Source: Pratylenchus scribneri (lineage: Eukaryota; Nematoda; Chromadorea; Rhabditida; Pratylenchidae). Taken from it: a DNA stretch of 64,000 nucleotides. Of this stretch, positions 12,963-24,595 are shown in pieces. Position 1 is the stretch's first letter. The number at the start of each line of letters is the position of its first letter. The notes beneath the pieces are model-generated. The model worked only from the letters and a program-made list of their open reading frames with translations, made no database searches and was not told the DNA's origin. The translations under genes and the position numbers were made by a program. The stretch is taken from contig JAQSEB010000117.1 in the NCBI GenBank assembly GCA_030063045.1, positions 868,001-932,000 on the forward strand, in the 5' to 3' direction.

Positions 12963-13333
12963 TGGTATTTTGGCATCCAGCAAAAATAATTTCTAAAATT
13001 GTTGTTGTTATTTTATTTATTATGAATCATCGCTGCCTATTTAAGCTCTTTCCGGAAGCCTTTCGGGGGATAATTTTTGCGCTTGTTTTTGACTTTTTTG
13101 CCTTTTAAATCCTCGTGTCCTCCCATGAAAAATGCAATCAAAAACACTAAGAAATTTAAGTACATAAAAAAGTGAATATGCAGGGCGAAAAAAGGCAAAA
13201 ACAAGAGGAAAAATGATCCCCCGAAAAGCCGAAAGGCCTAGGGAACGAGCTTAAATAGGCAGCGATGATTGATAATAAAGAATATAACAACAACAATTTT
13301 GCAACTTATTTCTGCTTGATGCCAAAAATACCA
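12963..13333. mobile_element. Palindromic MITE with about 150-bp arms
   Basis: The left arm begins GGTATTTTGGCATC and contains TCATCGCTGCCTATTTAAGC. The right arm is its reverse complement and ends GATGCCAAAAATACC. Poly(CAA)-like runs lie inside the arms. No coding sequence. Confidence 0.8.
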
Positions 13334-13505
13334 CATAAAATAAATTTATTAATTGTAAAAATGAATTCGGCTTGATTAATTATTCACGTCCTGGGCCTCT
13401 TTAAGCCAATCATTTTCCATTTCCCCGGACGCAATATCTTTCCACTTATTGTCAATTGCTTAATTAATACATATTTTAAACATGTCTCTTTTCCGAGTCC
13501 CTTAA

Positions 13506-13863
13506 TTCACTCGTTTTGCCCTCTATTAGATGCAAAAAAGTTCCTTGAAAAACTTTTTTAGGGTTAAGGTTAGGTATAGGGTTATATATATAATTCGATA
13601 ATCGATAGCCCATGAGAAAAGTTAAAATCTATATTTAAATTAATCAAATTGGCAAATTAGCCACCGAGTTATGGCCAAAAAATTATTGGCTACAAAATTG
13701 GCCATGACACAACGAGTTTATGGTCCAGCCCCTAACCCTAACCTATCCCTAATAAGCTTAGAAGCTTAGAACCCATGCCGGCCTTACCATAACCCCAACC
13801 TTAGCCCTAGAAGTTTCCCAAGGAAACTTTTTTGCCTCTAATTAGAGGCAAAAACGAGTGAAA
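13506..13863. mobile_element. Palindromic MITE with about 100-bp arms
   Basis: The left end reads TTCACTCGTTTTGCCCTC and the right end reads GAGGCAAAAACGAGTGAA. Pairing continues inward through the AAAAAAGTTCC blocks and the AGGGTTAAGG blocks. No protein-coding content. Confidence 0.75.
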
Positions 13864-14372
13864 TTTAGAGGAAAGAAAAAGATTTCCTATATTTTAATTG
13901 AGAAAATCCTCTCGAGAATGCCAAAAAGCAAAAAACTTTTTCCTTCAAAATATATTTACATATTCGAAAAGTTCAAAGCCATCTTAAATTCCCCATTTTT
14001 GGTGTCAATCTTTAAAAAGCAATTCCCATCAATTCATTCAATTCAATTCAAAGCGTCAAATTTGCTCAACAATCTTCCAATTGGACTAATGGCCAAGTGG
14101 GCGGCGGGTGGATGGATGGGTGAGTGCCAATCGTGTCATTCAAGAAACGGGCGTAAAAGGGATTAACTGGGGATGAATGAAAAAAGGGAGGGGAAAGATT
14201 AAAGCCACCTTCCCTCAATCTCAATTTTTCGATTTATCAATGTTTTGTATATTGCTCTCAATAAAATGCGATAAAATTACGGCACTAAAAATTCCAGCAA
14301 TTAGATAATAAAGTTAAGATGCCACGCGCAAGAATTGAAAAATTTGGTTGCTATTTGACGTTGTTTGTATCG

Positions 14373-14486
14373 TAGGACAGAGTCGGTTTCAGAAAATTAA
14401 TGCATTTAAACCAGAAATCATTTTTTTTAAATCGAAAATATAAGAAACCGAAAACCGACATCTTTGTAAAACTGACTCTGTCCTAC
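14373..14486. mobile_element. Short TIR element
   Basis: A terminal repeat TAGGACAGAGTCGGTTT at the left pairs with AAAACTGACTCTGTCCTA at the right over a 114-bp span. It may be a very short MITE; I saw no convincing target duplication. Confidence 0.45.
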
Positions 14487-14489
14487 CCT

Positions 14490-16865
14490 ATTTTTAGCTA
14501 AATTTTCGATTAATATCAAATCAGATTTTAAAACTATAATTCATTCATTGTTCCTATAATAATCCTAACAAATCATTGTCCAATTCCATTCCAATTCCAA
14601 TCTACGCTGAATTCTCTTAGAAGCTCCCTTTCAACTTTGTGGCACCGTAACTCTGCTCTGTATAAAACGCTATAGATCAAAAATGTAAACAGATAATAAA
14701 GTTAGTCCCCAAATTTTACTGACTTTTTTCTGATTTCGAAAAATAATAGCCCAGGAACGGTATATAAAGCTGCTATTCCAAAAATTATGCACTCTAAAAT
14801 GATATCAAATCAGTCATATGGGAAAAAAAAATTAATTTTAAATTTTTTTAATCTCTCAAGGTGACCAAAAAATCAAAAAAAATAAATTTGCATTTTTTTC
14901 CACTGCATTTGTAATTTTTCTACTTTGTTCAAAAATTTTTCGATTGTTTTAGTGATGCAAATTGGTGATGATGAAGTGAATGATTTGTGAATTTGAAGTC
15001 AGTGGATCAGCAAATTTAGCAGAAAATTGTGGTGTGAATTTATTGTTCCAGAGGATTGAGAGGACTCTGCATGCCAAATCGCCTTTTTTATTCAAATTTT
15101 CAAGGGATTTAGTCATTGCAGAAATCCCTTCAACCTCGCTGGAACCATCATTGAATTAATTAATTGTATTTATAATTGAATTGTTGATGAGATGTTCGCA
15201 TTTTCCGCATTCCATTTGTGAATTCCCGGTGAACAAAATTATTAGGGCAAAGTTCACCAAAAGAAACACAAACGAAATGAAGAAAAATATGCAATTTGGA
15301 TTGGTGAATTTTGGATGAATTTTTGGGCATATTTTAGGCAAAATTGGAATATTTTGGATGAAGTTAATGGCATTTCTAAATTGGCCGGGGACATGGACTT
15401 CGACGTGCCAAATTTAAATTCATTTGCGAAAATTTGGGCCACGGGAAGGCCATTTGCCCGACCAATTCAATGATGCCTTTTTGATGGAGTTGGAATGGGA
15501 ATAAATTTGAGTGGACTGTGGCCAGCAGAATTTGACCTCATGTGAATGTCTTTTTGGAAAATTAAATGCATTCACGATGGGCAAATCCGCAGGTCATCGG
15601 TCCACAAAATTGAGTGAAGAATTGGAATTTTTTGTTAGGTTGAATTGGAATTGTCTTTTGGATTTTTGGGAAGGAATGAAATTTTGTGTTGGAAATGGAA
15701 AATGTGGGTGACTTTTATATGCCCATAATCTGGGTGATCAAAATTGGATGATGGGAGCATGGGAAAATGGCCTAAAGCCAATCAAGCGGATTGAAGGGGA
15801 AAATGATAAACGACCCCAAGCCGACCCGGATTAATTTTCCCCTCTCAAAAATTCAAAATGGGAACACGGTAGGCAAAATTGTGACTAAAATGGTGATGGA
15901 ATTGAGGGGTGATTGCCGATTGGGAGGATCGAATGGGCTCATCAATCAGTTGAAGGCCTTGATGGAAAAAGGCAATTTTTGACGTTGGGAAAATGTAAAT
16001 TCAAAAAATGACATAGCTCAATCAGAATGCAAAAAAATGTCATGACTAATATGAGAAAAAGGCACCAATTTCAATTCATATTTCATATTCAACCTTTCCC
16101 AAGCCATCAATCAAATTTAGTCATTTCCAATTTTTTAATCCCCATTGATGGAAATTTGAATGTTGATGAATTTAGGGTCAACAATGCAATCAAGGCTTTC
16201 ACCCAATGAATTTTGCAAACAATTATTTATTTAGGCTGGCTGTACTTTGGTTATTGGGTGCTGGAATCAGAATATTGTTTATAAATATATACCATTCGAT
16301 TCCTTTCGGATAGCTGACTGAGTCTGAGCCGACTAGAAAAAAGTTACGGTATGATAAAAATTGAAAAAGTGAAGAGTAATGATTTTTGGTTTCACTGCTA
16401 GGGCTAGGATTATGGTTAAGATTTAGGTAAGGAATAGGGCTAGAGCCAGGATAGAAATTTTAAAAAAGTCATAAAACATTTTGCCGTGATGTAATTTTAC
16501 TAAAATAATTTTTATTATTTGACCCAAAGCATGAACCCATTGCTTTTTCAATTTTCATACCGTAATTTTTCTAGGCGACTCCACGCAAAAAAAAGATTTA
16601 CAATTTCGAACTAATCAGCTTATTAGAAGAATAAATTATTATATTTAGATAAACAATGTTCTGATTTCGCACTCAATCAATTTATTTATTTATAATTTAA
16701 TTAAATGACCTTCAAAAAGAGGTTTATTTCATTTTTATGTGGCAATCGGGCATTGCTGTGAAAAATAATTGAGAGAACAAATAATGGGCAAATGATGTTA
16801 GGTTTTGTATAAAAAAACACAAAAATAATAGATCATTTCTTCTATTCCTTGATTATTCCCCTTCT
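14490..16865. other. Gene-poor stretch with ambiguous short frames
   Basis: Weak frames occur on both strands. Examples are a minus frame at 15341-15156 with one hydrophobic helix followed by MECGKCEHL, and a plus frame at 15511-15711. Neither has a consistent chain of splice sites nor a recognisable family. Some of 15100-16200 may be an unrecognised multi-exon gene. Confidence 0.4.
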
Positions 16866-16869
16866 TCCT

Positions 16870-19800
16870 TTATCCGCGCATTTGTTGTGCCGAGGGATGG
16901 GCAAATGCCGCATTATTGGAAGATGTGGTCACCGATGGCCAAGTGCCGGCCATTCCCATGCCAAAAAAGAAATGTTGACTGGCGGCAGAAGGTATTGAAG
17001 TATTGGCCGCCACTGCTGGTGAGGCAAAACAATTGGCGGCCAATTGTTGAATTTGTTGTTGCATTGCGGCCTAAAAAATAGCTACACTTATTGGATTGGA
17101 ATTGGGCGGCCATATAGAAAATAAACATTATTTGGGGAAAGTTAGACCTTCTAAATTAATACAAATTAAGTGGTTATTGAATGTAAAATATTTAATGTCA
17201 TTTGAAGGGAATCTTAATGGTACCGTATACCTCTTTTGATACCTCGCGGTGAATTATTTTTCTACAATGCCTGAGGGTAGGGAAGGAGACACAATGTTTT
17301 CCTTTTCTTCTATCCTCTTTCCTCTCTTTTTCCATTTTCATCCTTTTATATTTTGGTAAACTTTTTCTCTTCAAAACCCTATGTTACAAGAATAGCTTAA
17401 TCTAACAGTAAAATAAATTTTATTTGGATTGGACCACAAATTTATTTAAAATTCGGTGTATTTTACGTGAACAACGCCGCCAGGATGAATTTGATGGGCG
17501 GCGGCCGCCGATGGAAGTAAATGCTGAATTTGGTTCGGCTGCTGTAAATTTGGTTGATTGTTTTGTTGCATTTGTTGCAGAGTTTCGGCTGCTGCACTGA
17601 TTGCCGAGGCCGCTGTCCCTCCACCTGTGAATGGATTTGGATTTAGAATTCAATGATTTTCTAATTATTTTTTGACCCTATCTTTTTTTTCAAAATGCGG
17701 AATTATAACAATCAAAAAAGGGGATTTCTTCCATTTTAAAGTAAATTCTCTATTAGTGGTCCCTTCTCCATTAAGAGCCCTTCAAAATTTTTTTTTCCAT
17801 CTTTTCTTTCTTTTAATTTGATAAACATATTTTGAATGAATGGTAAAAATATTATAAAAAAATGTTTTTAATCTAAAAAACATATTGTGAATTGTAAAAA
17901 CCTGCTCATGTTAAAAACATGTTTGAATGATTAAAACATGCTCTGTTCTGTTATGTAAAATCATAAAAACATTTACGGGTTGTTGAAAATTTTATCTAGT
18001 AAATTTTATTTTTCATCCATTTTTTCACTCTCTAAATTTAGTAGTCCCCTTTCTATTGGAAGCATCCTCTCTATTAAGAGCACCTTCTAGATGGTAGACT
18101 ATGAATAGAGGAAGAATTATGGTATATAAAAATGGCTTCTATGCTAATAAAATGAAATGAAAATGACTTGCCAATTTGGGCCATTTGTGATTGTTGTTGT
18201 GCATTTGCCAAATTGTTGTTTACATTCGTACCAAAAAGTGCCATTGTTGTTGTTTGCAATTTTTTCAATGTTTCTTGGTTGGATTGAGCCGGAGGAAATG
18301 ATGGAAATATTGTGGGGGAATTGGGTGGAAATTGTTGTGCCATTGGATTGGAAGTAGATTGGTCCATTTGTTGATTTGTTCCAGTCTAATAAAATTCAAT
18401 GATTAATGCTTTAAGCAATTGAATTTAGGTGTTTTTCTCCTTTTTAAATTGTAACATCAATTAAATTAAGTATACTGTACATAAAATTGCTCCTTTCTTT
18501 ACCTCTCTTTCGCGTTGTCGTCGATCGGAGAGGGCTGAATCAATTGGCTGACAAAAATGCGGGAAATTCGAAGGTCGATCCGGATTTGAATTGACCAATC
18601 GCATTTCACGGACCTTAAAATATGTAAAAATATTCTTGACAATTAAGATTATTCTGAATTAATTTATAATTCATGAATTTCGTAAAATGAATTTATCATT
18701 TTTATGAGTTAAAAAATTGGACAAATTTCCATTGGAAATGGGTCCAAATGTAATTTACCGCAATTTTTGGTATTCTTCGCCCATCATTGTATCGTTTTGC
18801 GTGCATGCAACCCACACATTTATAGTAGGCGGTGGACACTCCTCTTTTATCCTGATAGGAGGAGGAATAGCAGAATTCCTGGCGCAAAATTAAATTATTA
18901 ATTAAAAATGAGAATAGGTGAAATATGTTTTTTGAATTTCTCTTCTATTAGAGACATCCATTCTCTAATAGAAGCCCACCCTCAAAAAAATGTTTTTCCC
19001 ATCTTTGATTTTAAATTTTATAATAATGTTCTGAATGGTAAAAACATATTCTGATTTATAAAAAATATTGCAAATTGTAAAAAACATGTTTAAAAAAACA
19101 TATTTAGAATCTTAAATATACATGTGAAAAAACTAGGGTTGCGCCCCCGTCCCCGCGGGGGTCACCCCCGACGGGGGCCCCCGCGGGGGTTTGAGTTTCA
19201 CCCCCGTCCCACCCCCGAAGGTCCACCCCCGATCACTCCCGCCCCCGGAACCTCCACCCCCGCGGGGGTACGGGGGTGAACATATACCCCATATTATCGG
19301 ACTTTTTCAAGAAAAATGCAATATGAAAGGAAATTTTTAGCAGATTTTTGTAGGATTTTTAAATTTTCATTAAAAATTTTTCGCTGCGCGGCAATTTTTA
19401 GTTAATTTTTTCGCTGCGCGTCTCTTGATAATCTTCTCTTATGGATAATAGACATCACAAAATCACTTTCTATGGTTAATTTAGGGTGCTATTCAAGAAT
19501 CTGACATCCTTTTAATCATATCATGCCATATTGAAGATTTATATAAGACTTTTCGGCAAAAAATCTCTGTCAAATTTTATTTGTAAAAGCAAATTTGGAT
19601 GATGTGTAAAGTGAAACCAGCGAGGGACATTAGCATCTCGCCACTAATCTCATCGATTTTGACGAGCCTTAGCTCATCAGCCAATTAACCAATTTAAAGG
19701 ACCTAAAATATATTTAATAGTCCCAAATCTTGGCTATCCAATGGTATAATGATCATTCAAAACTTCAAAGCTTTGGCAAAGTTGAGGCCAAAAATTTTGA

Positions 19801-20707
19801 AAAATTGTTTTTGTATCTAGGCATCTAGGGCCATATTTTGTCCAAACCATTACAGTTTTGTATGTTCAATATATCATTTGATAACCGATACTTAGGGCTA
19901 TTAAATGCACTATATCATTTAATTTAAATTAGTAAATTGGCTGATGACTGATGAGCTAAGGCTCTTCAAATTCAAAATCACTGAGACGCTTGTGATCTAG
20001 ACGCTAATGATAATGATCCCAACCGTGTGTAACTGGCACCAACAAATTCAAATGATCCAGAACAGGAAGAAATTGAAGAGGAGATTGAATGAATTATGAA
20101 TTAAAATTTATTTGCGCTTATAATTTATTAAAATTTTACTAAATTTTTCTTCAGAAATTTTTTTTTTGAAAAATAGGACATTTTTAAAAATTTTTGTCAA
20201 CCCCGTACCCCCGCGGGGATCCCCGCGGGGGTCCCCGTCAAGGTCACCCCCGTCCCCGCCCCCGAAGGTGCCACCCCCGATCACCCCCGCCCCCGTCCAA
20301 CTCGCCCCCGACCCTCGGGAGCGCAACCCTAGAAAAAACATGTTTTGATTTGTAGAATTGTAAAAATAAATTGAAAAAACCAAATATTAAAAACATTTTG
20401 TAAAAATGTGTTTTGAACATTAAAAAACATGCTATAAATTATCGAATAAATTTTATTTTCATACATTTCCCCTCTCTATGAAATTAGTTAGCCCCACCAT
20501 CTCTATTTGAAGCACACCCTAGAAAGGCTCTTAAAATTATAAGCCAAAGGGTTTCTAATAGAAGAAATACGCTATAAATAATTTTGCCCATCAAAATTCG
20601 CTCACAAAACGTTTTCCTGGATGGCTGACACTTTCATAAAGCACCATTCGTCTTTTATATTTGGTGCATCCGTATTGGACTGGGCCAAAATCGACTGTTG
20701 GTGCCAT
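16870..20707 (-). CDS. FLYWCH-like zinc-finger protein with Q/A-rich C-terminus
   Basis: Exons (minus): 20707-20606, 18878-18759, 18613-18503, 18385-18172, 17624-17467, 17070-16870; phases agree; about 301 aa. The N-terminal part (YGCTKYKRRM, then YYKCVGCMHAKRY, then FPHFCQPI) has the C-x2-C...H-x-C layout of FLYWCH and related nematode DNA-binding domains. A low-complexity tail rich in Q, N, A and S follows (LQQMQQNNQPN, then MQQQIQQLAAN), as in transcription regulators. The donor after exon 4 is GC (GCAAGT); only this choice gives the Q-rich frame. The 1.7-kb intron 1 holds a CCGTA-type MITE split by a 1.2-kb hAT element. The family assignment is moderate; the exon structure is well supported. 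Confidence 0.7.
17740..18110. mobile_element. Decayed CCGTA-family MITE copy
   Basis: Ends carry CTCTATTAGTGG...CCATTAAGAGC at the left and CTATTGGAAGC...CTATTAAGAGC at the right. The middle holds many AAAACATGTTT-type motifs. It has the same architecture as the intact copy at 53970-54572. It lies in the intron between the zinc-finger gene exons at 17624 and 18172. Confidence 0.55.
18935..20580. mobile_element. CCGTA-family MITE interrupted by a hAT-like element
   Basis: The left part (CTATTAGAGACATCC...CTAATAGAAGCCC, then AACATGTTT motifs) and the right part (AACATG motifs, then CTATTTGAAGCAC...TTTCTAATAGAAG) form one decayed MITE. It is split at 19125-20339 by the 1.2-kb hAT element with its target duplication. 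The nesting shows that the hAT insertion is younger. Confidence 0.65.
19133..20331. mobile_element. 1.2-kb hAT-like non-autonomous transposon, copy A
   Basis: 1199 bp. The ends are TAGGGTTGCGC and GCGCAACCCTA, followed by very GC-rich subterminal arrays of CCCCCG. It is flanked by a perfect 8-bp target duplication GAAAAAAC (19125-19132 and 20332-20339). The interior is AT-rich with an internal inverted repeat (about 19640-19690 against 19935-20000). It is nearly identical to the copy at 61697-62893. A short frame near its right side ends DPEQEEIEEEIE then stop, which could be the tail of a lost transposase; this is a guess. The frames in the GC-rich ends are artefacts. Confidence 0.92.
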
Positions 20708-21970
20708 TCTCTCGAATAAATAAATATTTACAAATATAAAAATAATTTAAATTTTTGGGCAAGAAATGTGGCTAAATTTTGGGCAAAATTGGTTAAAAAT
20801 TTATTTAAAAAATCAAATTTTATTTAGAAAATTATTATAATTTTCGTGATTTTGCATCATATTTATTTTGTCAAAAATTTGGCCCCTATTTATGGCCAAT
20901 AGAAAGGCACCAAATGGTGGAAGTTTAAAAGGGGATGCATTTTTTGCCCAGCAATTTAGAAGGATTGGAAGGAATTTTTAACGTACTCGCGCAAATATGT
21001 AGAGCACAGCTAAATTATTGGCCATAAGAATAAGAAGGAGTGCTATCCACTCCCTTCTATATGGAATTATTTTTGGGCCAAGAAAAGCCAAAAGAAGGGG
21101 ATGGTGGCAACTGGAAAAAAGAAGAGGAGAGGAGGGGTATTAACTGGTCCGAAAGGATGGATTTGAATGGATTTGTGTGTGGTTAGTGGGGATTTAAGGG
21201 GGGGGGGGGGGGGGGATTGGCCGATTGGCAATGGATCCTTTTTGAATATTTGTATTAGGCGAATGAATGGGGAATTAGGTGGGATACGGTCATAACTGGG
21301 CCAAATTTGTGCCAATACCATCGATGCTGGTATTATTTTATTAATCTTCAGCGGTTCAGTGATGTTCATAGCAAATGGGTACAGAAATTGTATTACTAAT
21401 TTTTAGATGGTTATTTTTGTAGAAAAAAATAAATAAAAAGTAAATAAAAAATCATATCGTAATTTTGATTTTTCGAGAATGCTAAAATTAATTTCTGATC
21501 CAATGATTCAGTGCTTAATGTCTTGACCAATGATCGATTGAAAATAACCCACCGATGAACTCAATTCGATATTTTTAAACAGCATTTTACTTTTCTTTCA
21601 AATTTTGATTGGATTTACAAAAAAAAATAAAACTAATAATTAACGTGAATATATGCAAATCCAACAGTTTCCAACTTTAGTCTTGCAGGGTGTTATATAT
21701 ATCAATTTTTGATATTGTTTATTGGATTGATTACTGGCTTTTAATTTTAGAAATTCGCTATTATTTTCTGCGATTTTCAGATTAAACTTGAAAAATTAAA
21801 TTAAAAATATGCAAAGAAATAAAGTTTGTTCAGAAAAGGATGAAATGTTTTGCCTATAAATATATAATCCAGCATCAAAATTATAGTATCTAAACAGATC
21901 AGCAAAATGTTTAGGTTTATAAGATAAATCAGATGAATTTTATTGGACAAAAGTAAATAGATGGAATTTT
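20708..21970. other. Intergenic, no supported gene
   Basis: Upstream flank of the zinc-finger gene. It holds a G homopolymer of about 17 bases near 21200-21216. A proline-rich minus frame over 21067-21369 exists only because of that homopolymer and lacks other support. Confidence 0.5.
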
Positions 21971-21974
21971 AATT

Positions 21975-22690
21975 AAACAGGCGAAATTTTTCTTAAAAAT
22001 AGATGGAATTATACTAACTAAAACAGGCGGAATTATTCTAAGTTCGCCAGGCGGAATTAAAACAGGCGGAATTATTCTAAGTTCGCCAGGCGGAATTATT
22101 CTAAGTTCGCCAGGCGGAATTATTCTAAGTTCGCCTGGCGGAATTATTCTAAGTTCGCCAGGCGGAATTATTCGCCAGGCGGAATTATTCTAAGTTCGCC
22201 AGGCGGAATTATTCTAAGAAAAACAGGCGGAATTATTCTAACTAAAACAGGCGGAATTATTCTAACTAAAACAGGCGGAATTATTCTAACTAAAACAGGC
22301 GGAATTATTCTAACTAAAACAGGCGGAATTATTCTAAGTTCGCCTGGCGGAATTATTCTAATTTCGCCAGGCGGAATTATTCTAAGTTCGCCAGGCGGAA
22401 TTATTCTAAGAAAAACAAGCGGATTTATTCTAAGCAAAACAGGCGGAATTATTCTAACTAAAACAGGCGGAATTATTCTAACTAAAACAGGCGGAATTAT
22501 TCTAAGTAAAACAGGCGGAATTATTCTAACTAAAACAGGCGGAATTATTCTAACTAAAACAGGCGGAATTATTCTAACTAAAACAGGCGGAATTATTCTA
22601 ACTAAAACAGGCGGAATTATTCTAACTAAAACAGGCGGAATTATTCTAACTAAAACAGGTGGAATAAAAACAAGCGGATTTATTCTAATC
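21975..22690. repeat. Minisatellite, 22-24 bp GGCGGAATTATTCTAA family, array 1
   Basis: Tandem units with a constant core GGCGGAATTATTCTAA and a variable linker, either CTAAAACA or GTTCGCCA. Linker types occur in blocks. Since most units are 24 bp, one frame stays open and gives RIIPPVLV-type repeats; I treat this as an artefact. It lies between genes. Confidence 0.95.
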
Positions 22691-22699
22691 AAGTCTTAA

Positions 22700-24590
22700 A
22701 AATGTGGAACTGGAAAAGAATGTTATTATACTCATTGTGTTTTTCAATTTATTGGAAGTAGCAATCATTTTTATCATTTTTTGACTATCATTAACGGAAA
22801 GATTCAGATTATATTCAGGATTTGTGGGTAAAAGCAACACTTGGGATGCAACATGCGATCAAAAGATTCTCAAGATTTAAAGACGTCAATTTAGATGATA
22901 TTTATTCTCATTTGATGGATTCATAGAATGCCGTTGAAATGCACTTTTATACGTCCATTTAGCCAGGGCGAGGATTTGCCAATACCAAAATTCATTGGAA
23001 TGGCCTTTTCCTCCCATACTAAAATTTGTTCAATCCCTTCAAAAAAAATTCACGTGAATTTGCCTCCTACCTCTCCTTCCCCTCATCCCCGGCGGATATT
23101 CATCGAAAAAGTCTGGTAAAACATTAATAATTCCCGGAAAAATGATCATGGATTATAAAACATATATATATAAGCATTTGATCAGTACAAAATTTTTATC
23201 GAATCTTAATAAATATCTAATAAAATTTTCTATCATAGTCGAACTACGCCCGCATGGTCCCATTTAACATTATTTTCGTTTCATAAATACCAAAATAATA
23301 AATAAATATTTATATTTATCTGGATAGTATTTAAAGAATGTTGCTGGATTTGGGCAAATTTTTCTTAATTTGGATTCGTGGATTAAAAATGTTTGGATTT
23401 TTGGAAAATATTTATTCTAGAGACCGATCGTCGTTCATTTAAGGGATTATTTTTAATATGACCGAAAACGACAGTGGCAAAACATTTGACCAACTTTTAG
23501 TGGATCGTAGTTGAAATAAAAATGTGCGAATTTGAGAGAATGCGGATTAATTTTAAAAGCCAATGAAGAAAATATGATGACAATTTCCTGTGGCCAAAAT
23601 GCTAGTAAATATGCTTATTCATTTTTAAAATATTAAAAGTTAGATTTTTACATCTAAAGTAGGCAAATTGTAATCCTTGGTTGACTATTTTAAAAAGTTT
23701 TATTTTGACCTAAAAAGAAAACTGGATAAAATGTTATATAAAATTGTGCTAAAAATGGATTGGAATTGGAATATTTGGAAAAATGAAAAAGAAGAAGCGC
23801 AATATTTTCCAATTACTAAATGGATTCATTCGTTGTTTAAAACAAAACACGCAAAAAAGAAGATTTTAGGCTCATCAGCAGCTCATCAATAAGGTCAAAG
23901 AAAGCAATATTTAAATGAATGGTTGGCTTGTTAAGCCGAAATGCAAGGGAAAAAATAGCATCAAACCTCTCTCTCTCTACCGCCCACCATTTTTCCAATC
24001 CCCGTTCTCGCTAATTAGCATCAAAAATTATCGTATTCCATGCGCCATGCGAATCCAACTGAATTTTGCCCAATGGGAAAAAATTATGCTAATTTTTCAT
24101 TCCATTGAATCAAGTTCTTTTTTTTTTTAAATTTGCTATCAAAATGATTTATCAAACATAAATTGGCCAGAAATATTATGGCCAAAAATGGAAATTGGGT
24201 ATTTTTTGTATCTTTAATTAATTTAAAATTAATCAAGACTATAAAATGGTAATAAATTTATTAAATTTTAAGCTAATATTCAATTGATTTGGTAGACAGA
24301 ATTATGGTCTTGTAAAATTCGTTTCATCTTCCTTAAACCTTAAATATGACAATAAAATGTTTCCAATCAGAGAAATCCAAATCCAGTAGCTTTTGGCCTA
24401 GTTAAAATTGTTTTCACAATTTTTTTCCAATATAATGGCACAAAAATACAAAAAAATGAGATTTTACTCGCCAGTCTACCACTCAACATTGATCGGCGGA
24501 TTATATTCTTTTTTTTTATTGTTTAATTCCTCCAATTTCCGCATTCACTCATTCAATCCGCTCAATTTAATTTGTTGATACGAAAATTCG
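22700..24590. other. Intergenic, no supported gene
   Basis: AT-rich sequence with isolated short frames (for example 22928-23119 and 23677-23892, plus strand) that have no consistent splice context or known domain. It forms the upstream flank of the sulfotransferase gene. Confidence 0.5.
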
Positions 24591-24595
24591 TCGCA

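Noticed and set aside
13560..13800. Telomere-like CCCTAA words, also at 25240
   Set aside because: Only one or two units each, inside MITE arms; not a telomeric tract.
15156..16209. A possible multi-exon membrane or Cys-rich gene
   Set aside because: No chain of exons keeps phase on either strand, and no family was recognised; left as unresolved sequence.
17420..17653. Alternative frame with MNSKSKSIHRWRD in the zinc-finger gene
   Set aside because: The overlapping frame with QQ-rich sequence connects in phase to both neighbours, using a GC donor on one side and GTAAAA on the other; this one does not.
20108..20383. Gly/Asp/Arg-rich and Pro-rich frames in the GC-rich ends of the hAT element (also 62756-63000)
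   Set aside because: They are translations of the CCCCCG subterminal repeats. In copy B the minus frame runs from a real PTR exon into the element past a good splice donor.
21975..22690. CRISPR-like look of the direct-repeat arrays
   Set aside because: The units are contiguous with no unique spacers, and the genome is eukaryotic.
22168..22692. 174-aa minus frame of RIIPPVLV repeats, and similar frames at 54894-55313 and 60361-60825 (plus)
   Set aside because: They exist because the minisatellite unit is 24 bp, a multiple of three. Other arrays of the same family with shorter units have no such frame, and no splice or start context is present.
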